DNA from: a virus
Virus record (IMG/VR): IMGVR_UViG_3300031951_001392
Span: 1-21,486 of that record
Length of the DNA stretch: 21,486 bases
Strand: one strand, 5' to 3'
Shown: positions 7,079-11,020 of the stretch, piece by piece
How the letters are laid out: the number at the start of each line of letters is the position of its first letter
Position numbering within the stretch: position 1 is the first letter of the stretch
The notes under the pieces: model-generated
The model's input: only the letters and a program-made list of their open reading frames with translations
Databases searched by the model: none
What the model was told of the DNA's origin: nothing
Made by a program: the position numbers and the translations under genes

Positions 7079-7202
7079 ATGCTGGGAGCTTAAAGCATCG
7101 TTCTAGTTCTTGGATTGACTCCAGATCACCTTCGCAGTCAACTAGGCAGGCATTGAGCATGCAGAATTGACGACTTAGGCGTTGTTGTAACGGTTCAGGC
7201 AA
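6996..7202 (-). CDS. Possible small gene with TTG start, overlapping the next gene
   Basis: 68 codons from a TTG at 7202 with AAGGA 9 nt upstream. The N-terminal 40 residues (PEPLQQRLSRQFCMLNACL, DLESIQELERCF) look like a genuine helical protein. The C-terminal part, where it overlaps the 98-aa gene by 83 nt, is an Arg-rich stretch (RRRRHRNINH) that looks like out-of-frame reading. The gene may therefore be real with an untypical long overlap, or its true end may differ. If it is not real, 7079-7426 has no gene. Confidence 0.4.
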   Translation of the reverse strand: MPEPLQQRLSRQFCMLNACLVDCEGDLESIQELERCFKLPAYGQERSISQRMGGGEQPRRRRHRNINH

Positions 7203-7426
7203 GGAGTTGAGTCCTTGTGTAAACGACAGCCTTTTACTGTCGTGGAAGAAAAAAGGGGGAGTGTTACTTCACGCGCCACAACTCTCCCTGGGCGAGGATC
7301 CACTCTCAACAGCGGTGGATCGGTGCTTCCTATGTAGCCGTGGTGAGGGCTGCTCCGGCATTGGATCAGAGGCTCGCGCCTCCGATGCATCAATGATGCC
7401 GTGTTTCTCCACTAGTGCAGCGTCTT
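7203..7426. other. Non-coding stretch with two inverted repeats
   Basis: No convincing gene on either strand. It holds GATCCAC/GTGGATC (7297-7303 and 7315-7321, 11-nt loop), ACGACAG/CTGTCGT (7223-7229 and 7237-7243, 7-nt loop), and site C of the palindrome family at its upstream end. It is probably the leader of the 7202/7078 gene group; the second hairpin lies just before the AAGGA of the TTG-start gene. Confidence 0.5.
7408..7419. promoter_or_regulatory. Palindrome site C (TCCACTAGTGCA)
   Basis: A 12-bp member of the TSCACWWGTGSA family, one mismatch from full symmetry. It starts 8 bp past the stop of the ribbon-helix-helix gene, at the head of the leader of the following small-gene group. 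Operator role inferred. Confidence 0.5.
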
Positions 7427-7597
7427 TCAGCCGGTTCGCTGATCGTCACATAGGGCACGCTCCACGAGGTAGGCCACAAGGTTGCTCATGCTGCGTCCCT
7501 CCTTTTGAGACTGCTCCTCCACACGTTGAAAAACCACCCCCGACAACACAACAGTGAGCCGTTGGGTGGTAGTGCGTCTGTACTCGTTGTAAGCCAT
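7427..7597 (-). CDS. Ribbon-helix-helix DNA-binding protein (56 aa)
   Basis: A 56-codon frame from ATG 7597 (MAYNEYRRTTTQ) to TGA 7427. After a basic N-terminus comes a beta strand (QRLTVVLS), a first helix (VVFQRVEEQSQKEG) and a second helix (SMSNLVAYLVERALCDD). This is the CopG/Arc-type plan: a strand that inserts in the major groove, then two helices, with a Gly between the helices. Such proteins dimerise and bind inverted repeats, often their own promoters. A perfect 12-bp palindrome lies 48 bp before the ATG and site C just after the stop. A transcription-factor role is likely; the target is unknown. An intrinsic terminator (7677-7705) separates it from the gene upstream, so it has its own promoter. 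Confidence 0.78.
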   Translation of the reverse strand: MAYNEYRRTTTQRLTVVLSGVVFQRVEEQSQKEGRSMSNLVAYLVERALCDDQRTG

Positions 7598-7644
7598 GGC
7601 AATAGGCTGCGTCCATGAAATGTCGTAACGTTGTCCCCCTCATG

Positions 7645-7656
7645 GTACGGCCGTAC
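7645..7656. promoter_or_regulatory. 12-bp palindrome GTACGGCCGTAC, LexA-box-like
   Basis: A perfect palindrome, extended as GGTACGGCCGTACT. The cyanobacterial LexA box as I recall it is RGTACNNNDGTWCB; this fits except that the D position is C. It lies upstream of the ribbon-helix-helix gene and downstream of a terminator, where that gene's promoter must be. On the minus strand TTGCTG lies 17 nt before TACGGC, a weak promoter pair overlapping the palindrome. It may instead be the binding site of the gene's own product. Confidence 0.45.
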
Positions 7657-7676
7657 TACCAGGATTTGGGTGCAGC

Positions 7677-7705
7677 AAAAAGCCCCGAGGGTTTCCCCCC
7701 AGGGC
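7677..7705 (-). terminator. Strong intrinsic terminator after the DUF7227-like gene
   Basis: On the minus strand GCCCTGGGGG and CCCTCGGGGC form a 10-bp stem (two wobbles) around a GAAA tetraloop, followed at once by TTTTT. It lies 69 bp after the stop codon at 7774. One of the clearest terminators in the window. Confidence 0.88.
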
Positions 7706-7773
7706 CGTGTGCCTTGGCTGCTACCGCGCTAGCCGGTGAGCTGCTGTCTTCAGTTATGCATCAGATTCTAGCA

Positions 7774-8463
7774 TCATGCGATGGTGGCCTCAACTTTCTT
7801 AGCTTGTGTACCGTGTGCTTTGAATGCAACGACACACGTACGATTAGCGATTGAGCATAGCTTACACTCCGCGCAGTTCTTGTCACTCCACTGGGCAGGG
7901 CAGACTAAGAACTTAACGCCGTCATGTTCCCACGTCTTGCGTGATTCATTCTTGGGAACTATGCAGACACTAGGTATACCTTGTTTGTGCAGTTCTGCGG
8001 CGTGGGTTTGGCTATGGGCTGAAGCGTTAACGGTAAGGCCGTTGTTGTTGGAACGTTTCACCATAACAACGTTGTTCATGTTGTCCATCTTATGGTGAGT
8101 ATAAGTCCAAGCGATTAGCTTGCGATCAGCACAAGCGTCAGTGATTAACTCAAGTGCATGGGCATTGATTAACCCGTTACTGTGAGGCAAATCCCCCGCT
8201 TGATTATGTCTGAAACATGTTCCCTCAGGGAGAGACTTAAGCTCACGAATAAAGGTTTCGATGTCATTACCGCGTGGCTTGTCTCTGTATGGGCCATCAG
8301 ATACAGCGTCCCAGTGTAACTTGAGAGGCCCGGTTTCAGCATAGCAACCATTACCAAACAAAGGGCAGGATGGTGAGCAGCTATCACGTGATGTTGTGCT
8401 AACTGCAATCGGGCCAGTCTTAGCGTTACTGGACTTTTTGGTCAGGTGGTACCAGTGAGCCAT
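7774..8463 (-). CDS. DUF7227-like cysteine-rich phage protein
   Basis: 229 aa from ATG 8463. The sequence pattern (SNAKTGPIAVSTTSRDSC, GNGCYAETGPLKLHW, RHNQAGDLP, CPAQWSDKNCAEC, VVAFKAHG) matches the DUF7227 family, which I know from phages and mobile elements and which has no established function. Cysteines form two groups: C29, C33, C40 (CX3CX6C) near the N-terminus and C188, C197, C200, C203, C210 near the C-terminus. The layout recalls an Fe-S protein with a SPASM-like tail, but the first group is not the canonical CX3CX2C of radical SAM enzymes. A redox or nucleotide/nucleic-acid modifying role is possible. It is the last gene of a small-gene group and is followed by a strong terminator. 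Confidence 0.8.
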   Translation of the reverse strand: MAHWYHLTKKSSNAKTGPIAVSTTSRDSCSPSCPLFGNGCYAETGPLKLHWDAVSDGPYRDKPRGNDIETFIRELKSLPEGTCFRHNQAGDLPHSNGLINAHALELITDACADRKLIAWTYTHHKMDNMNNVVMVKRSNNNGLTVNASAHSQTHAAELHKQGIPSVCIVPKNESRKTWEHDGVKFLVCPAQWSDKNCAECKLCSIANRTCVVAFKAHGTQAKKVEATIA

Positions 8464-8499
8464 GATTAGTCTTTGCAGAAGTGGAGAGAGTTAGGTAAA

Positions 8500-8646
8500 T
8501 CAAACTACGCCATATAGTGCATCGAGGAACTCTTCCTCATCATCAAAAGCATTCGGATAGCCACGGCCTTGATTGATTGTCTCGATCTTGTCTCTGTGTT
8601 CTTCAGTCCACGGTGCCTGATCTGGAAACAAATAGGGGTGATTCAT
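8500..8646 (-). CDS. Small acidic protein (48 aa)
   Basis: 48 codons from ATG 8646 (MNHPYLFPDQAPWTEEHRDK) to TGA 8500. It ends in an acidic helix (FDDEEEFLDALYGVV). Codon use and composition look protein-like, and it is set in a row of closely packed small genes between the membrane proteins and the DUF7227-like gene, 36 nt upstream of the latter. Function unknown. The ATG overlaps the end of the tiny hydrophobic frame upstream. Confidence 0.7.
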   Translation of the reverse strand: MNHPYLFPDQAPWTEEHRDKIETINQGRGYPNAFDDEEEFLDALYGVV

Positions 8647-8711
8647 CGTTGCTTAAGATGTAGGGCGATGAGAAGAGCGACTAATGGTGGAAGTGGAAGG
8701 AATAAGATCAA
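8643..8711 (-). CDS. Possible 22-aa hydrophobic peptide
   Basis: A TTG-start frame of 22 codons (ILFLPLPPLVALLIALHLKQR after the start residue) that overlaps the upstream stop as TTGA and the downstream start as ATGA. The peptide would be a single proline-rich membrane span with a basic end. The linkage at both ends is suggestive, but a frame this short is easily accidental and no Shine-Dalgarno site is seen. Confidence 0.25.
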   Translation of the reverse strand: MILFLPLPPLVALLIALHLKQR

Positions 8712-8878
8712 CGGCTTACTTGTTGCACTTGTGGAGGATGCTTGGCAAAAGGATCTACACCTAAGCCACCAAGAACGGTCAGTGTGCAAAGGGCAGCACT
8801 GAATAGAAAGAAAGCGCCGGTTTCTAGCCAGAGATAAAGATAGCCAGCAGGAATACGACGCTTGTGATTAGTCCGCAT
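8708..8878 (-). CDS. Small single-span membrane protein (56 aa)
   Basis: 56 codons from ATG 8878 (MRTNHKRRIPAGYLYLWLET) to TGA 8708. A basic N-terminus is followed by one clear hydrophobic span (about 13-41: YLYLWLETGAFFLFSAALC, TLTVLGGLGV) and a polar tail (DPFAKHPPQVQQVSR), so positive-inside topology puts the N-terminus in the cytoplasm. The start lies two bases after the upstream stop (TAATCATG), indicating coupling. Function unknown; early membrane proteins of lytic phages often alter the host envelope or block superinfection, but nothing specific supports that here. Confidence 0.72.
   Translation of the reverse strand: MRTNHKRRIPAGYLYLWLETGAFFLFSAALCTLTVLGGLGVDPFAKHPPQVQQVSR
8724..8735. 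promoter_or_regulatory. Palindrome site D (TGCACTTGTGGA)
   Basis: A member of the repeated palindrome family, located in the last codons of the 56-aa membrane protein gene and 78 bp before the 48-aa gene start. On the plus strand it matches site F over 16 of 17 bp (both read TGCACTTGTGGAGGAT). Being within a gene lowers confidence that it is a regulatory site. Confidence 0.4.
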
Positions 8879-8880
8879 GA

Positions 8881-9078
8881 TTACGCGAGAGATGCAATGA
8901 GCTGAGCTTTGGTCTTACCTTTTGCACCGTATGAACGGAGCATCTGGCAGGTAATGGGTTGAAAGGATAGTTCTTCTGTGATGGTGATCAGTGAATCAAT
9001 TAGCTGAACGGTGCCGTCGAGCACGTCATAAATTGCCTGAGCGATGATGACAAGAAGTAGGAGAATGGTTTTTTCCAT
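8881..9078 (-). CDS. Small membrane protein (65 aa)
   Basis: 65 aa from ATG 9078 (MEKTILLLLVIIAQAIYDVL). Residues 4-17 form a strongly hydrophobic segment that could be a signal anchor. The rest is polar and helical, ending with LRSYGAKGKTKAQLIASLA, which resembles the short helix-turn-helix tails of SAP/Rho-N-type modules (inference, weak). Coupled by a 2-nt gap to the following membrane protein gene. Function unknown. Confidence 0.65.
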   Translation of the reverse strand: MEKTILLLLVIIAQAIYDVLDGTVQLIDSLITITEELSFQPITCQMLRSYGAKGKTKAQLIASLA

Positions 9079-9105
9079 GGTGTTAGTGTGCGTCCGTGTG
9101 ATTAA

Positions 9106-9300
9106 TCAGTAACCGAGCCAGGCCAGCAAAGCCTCAGCATTGTTACTGGCCAGGGCTTCTAGGTTGATGCCGTGGGCGTCTGCCAGTACGTGCCACCAGG
9201 AGAAGCCATGTTCCTTCAGGAGACGGCTAGCGTCAGTGTCGGTGAGGTTGCCGTCCTCATCTGCTGCAGAGAGGACAGAGTCTTCGTAGGTAGTGAACAT
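9106..9300 (-). CDS. Small helical protein (64 aa)
   Basis: 64 aa from ATG 9300 (MFTTYEDSVLSAADEDG). A GTG further up (9315) would add five residues but would place the start inside palindrome site E, so the ATG is preferred. The body is helical with a conspicuous HGFSWWHVLADAHGINLEAL and a C-terminal EALLAWLGY. No known family. It is the first gene of the small-gene group; sites E and F lie just upstream, so its expression may be directly controlled by whatever binds them. Confidence 0.68.
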   Translation of the reverse strand: MFTTYEDSVLSAADEDGNLTDTDASRLLKEHGFSWWHVLADAHGINLEALASNNAEALLAWLGY

Positions 9301-9310
9301 GTGTGGTGCT

Positions 9311-9322
9311 TGCACAAGTGGA
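9311..9322. promoter_or_regulatory. Palindrome site E (TGCACAAGTGGA)
   Basis: A family member ending 11 bp before the ATG of the 64-aa gene, where the ribosome-binding site should be. No Shine-Dalgarno sequence is present there. A protein bound here could block elongation of a transcript starting upstream. Confidence 0.5.
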
Positions 9323-9381
9323 GGGAAGCAGCGAGCAGAAATCGATCTGTGCCGCTTGAGCCAACCATAAGCGATAGACCC

Positions 9382-9393
9382 TGCACTTGTGGA
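9382..9393. promoter_or_regulatory. Palindrome site F (TGCACTTGTGGA)
   Basis: A family member 82 bp upstream of the 64-aa gene and 71 bp from site E (centre to centre), in non-coding DNA. With site D it shares a longer identity on the plus strand (TGCACTTGTGGAGGAT). The pair E/F would be a natural operator for the first small-gene operon. Confidence 0.55.
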
Positions 9394-9603
9394 GGATACT
9401 GTAACAAGTCTTCACACTACAGATAACTTTAGACCTAATCACACCATATGTAGCGTCTGACCCACGCAAAACCACTAGATACCACCAGAAGTAGTGCATA
9501 CATACCACTTTTGACCCCATTTACAGCTAGTTTGTAGAACTAACCGCACCTAAATAACCCCAGGAAGAAGGGGGATACGGGGGTCTGCGTCCAGGTACAC
9601 CGA

Positions 9604-9632
9604 TATATAAGGCTTAAGAAATTTTTGTTGAA
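9604..9632 (-). promoter_or_regulatory. Possible host-type sigma70 promoter for early genes
   Basis: On the minus strand TTCAAC (-35-like) and TATATA (-10-like) are separated by exactly 17 nt in a locally AT-rich stretch. It points toward the small early genes starting at 9300. Both hexamers differ from consensus, so this is a candidate only. Confidence 0.35.
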
Positions 9633-9713
9633 TATCTAAGACCCCTCTACAAGCCCCAGGAAGACGTATGAAATGCATTGAACATACGAAGACACTCAAT
9701 AACACTTACACAC

Positions 9714-9733
9714 GCCTTCTAGAGGCTTCTAGA
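9714..9733. repeat. Short dispersed repeat, copy 1
   Basis: GCCTTCTAGAGGCTTCTAGA matches 18 of 20 bases of the segment at 12791-12810. It lies just downstream of the 72-aa gene's stop. TCTAGA occurs twice with a 4-nt loop, so it can fold as a hairpin. Confidence 0.45.
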
Positions 9734-9762
9734 TAGCTGTAATGAAGCTCTAGTGAAGGTGG

Positions 9763-9981
9763 CTACCGGCTTTGCGCCTGGTCTTCAAAAGTCCATTTAC
9801 TGTTAAAGAATACTCGCGTCCAAAACCTGATCCAACGATTTGGGATGGGACGAGTTTTGGCTTCAGTATCCAAAAAGCTGACGACCAGTTGCCCTTGCCC
9901 GAATAAATCGCACCAGCAAATTACTTCTGGCTGTTCAATCTTCATGCCGCTCCAAGTGGTTTCAGGTAGTGGTTCGGTCAT
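9763..9981 (-). CDS. Small protein of unknown function (72 aa)
   Basis: 72 aa from ATG 9981 (MTEPLPETTWSGMKIEQPEV). Seen: a beta-rich middle (ICWCDLFGQGQLVVSFLD) and a basic aromatic C-terminal part (RWIRFWTRVFFNSKWTFED). No family recognised. It starts 41 nt after the thyX stop and is probably on the same transcript. No Shine-Dalgarno site is obvious. Confidence 0.6.
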   Translation of the reverse strand: MTEPLPETTWSGMKIEQPEVICWCDLFGQGQLVVSFLDTEAKTRPIPNRWIRFWTRVFFNSKWTFEDQAQSR

Positions 9982-10022
9982 TTGGAATAATTAGTGGTAA
10001 TGACTACTACGGTTAAGGATGA

Positions 10023-10688
10023 TTATTCTCTACCCCACATCGCCTCACATACATTAGGAACATACTGATGAAGAAGATCCTGAACCTGACCAGCAATGAT
10101 TGCATGTTCTCGTTGTGTTCCATGACCAGTCCTCAGATCACAATAATGCAACCAAGACCGAATAGACCCATTCATATACAGTCGAGTAGGGGTAGCCATT
10201 GGCAACACTTCTCTGGCACACTCTTTTGCTACCCCATCTTTCAGCATTCTCAGATACAAGTCATAACACTGGTTGTACAGCTTGATTGTCTCTTCAGTGT
10301 ACTGATATCTCAACCCTAGGCTTAGATCATCAGTGCTATTCTGTCGGTTCTTACTATCCTGTTTACGGAACTGTGGAGGGGCTGCTACTTCTGTTACCTC
10401 AGCATACCGTTGACTAAACTCTTGGAAACTGAAGCTTCGATGCCTAAGGATCTGAGCTGCTATGGACCTAGTCGTATTGATTTCTACACACATATTGACC
10501 ATCTCAAAGGGAGACCAATGTTGATGATCAATGAGGTATTTAATTAGCTTAGCACTGGTCTCAGTGTTTGATTGATTGGAAGGGTTGGACACCCTAGCCA
10601 TGTAACTGATGAGGTTCTCTGCTTCTGGTGTGATGTGGATGAGTGAGACGGAATGAGATGTAGTGGAACGTTGAGTAGCAGTATGCAT
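10023..10688 (-). CDS. thyX: Flavin-dependent thymidylate synthase ThyX
   Basis: Makes dTMP from dUMP using methylenetetrahydrofolate, FAD and NADPH, supplying thymine for phage DNA. 221 aa. The ThyX signature RHRX7S is intact: RHRSFSFQEFS at 82-92, preceded by NTTRSIAAQIL. HWSPFE (58-63) corresponds to the family's HxSxFE block, and the C-terminal NGSIRSWLHYCDLRTGHGTQ segment holds the expected Arg for dUMP binding. ThyX is common in cyanobacteria and their phages. Here it lies after the large terminase, at the end of the late block, and not with replication genes. The first 14 residues are poorly conserved-looking, and the start has no clear ribosome site, so a slightly later start is possible. 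Confidence 0.95.
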   Translation of the reverse strand: MHTATQRSTTSHSVSLIHITPEAENLISYMARVSNPSNQSNTETSAKLIKYLIDHQHWSPFEMVNMCVEINTTRSIAAQILRHRSFSFQEFSQRYAEVTEVAAPPQFRKQDSKNRQNSTDDLSLGLRYQYTEETIKLYNQCYDLYLRMLKDGVAKECAREVLPMATPTRLYMNGSIRSWLHYCDLRTGHGTQREHAIIAGQVQDLLHQYVPNVCEAMWGRE

Positions 10689-11020
10689 TAATAGTTGTTG
10701 TTCATTGTATAGGTAGTAGAATCAATATCATTCAGATGGTCATTAAGAGACCATTCAGATGATATGGATTCAATCTCCCTTTAGTTTCAGTTTCAGTAGT
10801 TAATGAGAGATGTCCATTCACCCGCTCACTTCGTTCGCTGAGGACATCAACTAATTGTGTCTTTAGTTGTTTTTGTGTCATTAGGAAAATGGATGTCCAT
10901 CCCCAGGGACATCAAAGGGAGGGGAGTTGGGGATCACGTCTACGTGAGACACTACTCCCCCCCTTTCCCCCTTTTAATCCGCCCTCAGCCAGATCGACTG
11001 CTACGACTGGTGTCTTATTT
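10689..11020. other. Structured non-coding region after large terminase
   Basis: 332 nt without a supportable gene but dense in inverted repeats. (1) 10719-10771: arms GAATC/GATTC, ATATCAT/ATGATAT and ATGGTC/GACCAT, symmetrical TCAG internal loops, 7-nt loop. (2) GATGTCC at 10809-10815 with GGACATC at 10842-10848. (3) CAACTAA/TTAGTTG at 10848-10854 and 10863-10869, followed on the plus strand by TTTTT. (4) GATGTCC at 10892-10898 with GGACATC at 10907-10913, the same stem as (2). (5) 10914-10966: AAAGGGAGGGGAGT with ACTCCCCCCCTTT (one bulge), enclosing TCACG/CGTGA. On the minus strand hairpin 4 is followed by CATTTTCC and may end the terminase transcript. Position at the T7-style genome end suggests a packaging or terminal-repeat processing site, or a structured RNA. 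Confidence 0.65.

Larger units (their letters stand above)
9301..9762. other. Non-coding control region at the head of the early genes
   Basis: About 460 nt with no gene I can support. It is AT-rich in places (9600-9640). Contents: sites E and F, a promoter candidate (9604-9632), two copies of CTTCCTGGGG on the minus strand (near 9565 and 9655), and a short repeat at 9714-9733 shared with the terminator at 12791. A frame at 9257-9520 on the minus strand reads as a Cys/Trp-rich sequence overlapping the 64-aa gene and looks accidental. By T7 analogy this would be the left genome end, where host RNA polymerase begins. Confidence 0.5.

Noticed and set aside
7175-7557. 72-aa minus and 116-aa plus frames in the region before the RHH gene
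   Set aside because: Arg/Pro- and Cys/Ser-rich readings across hairpins; they conflict with the better-supported RHH gene and TTG-start gene.
9257-9520. 87-aa minus-strand frame (Cys/Trp-rich)
   Set aside because: Runs through the operator-like sites and overlaps the 64-aa gene; no ribosome site and improbable composition, although the first part cannot be excluded.
10870-10874. Plus-strand intrinsic terminator (CAACTAA/TTAGTTG followed by TTTTT)
   Set aside because: Stem has only two G-C pairs and there is no plus-strand gene to terminate; kept only as part of the hairpin array.
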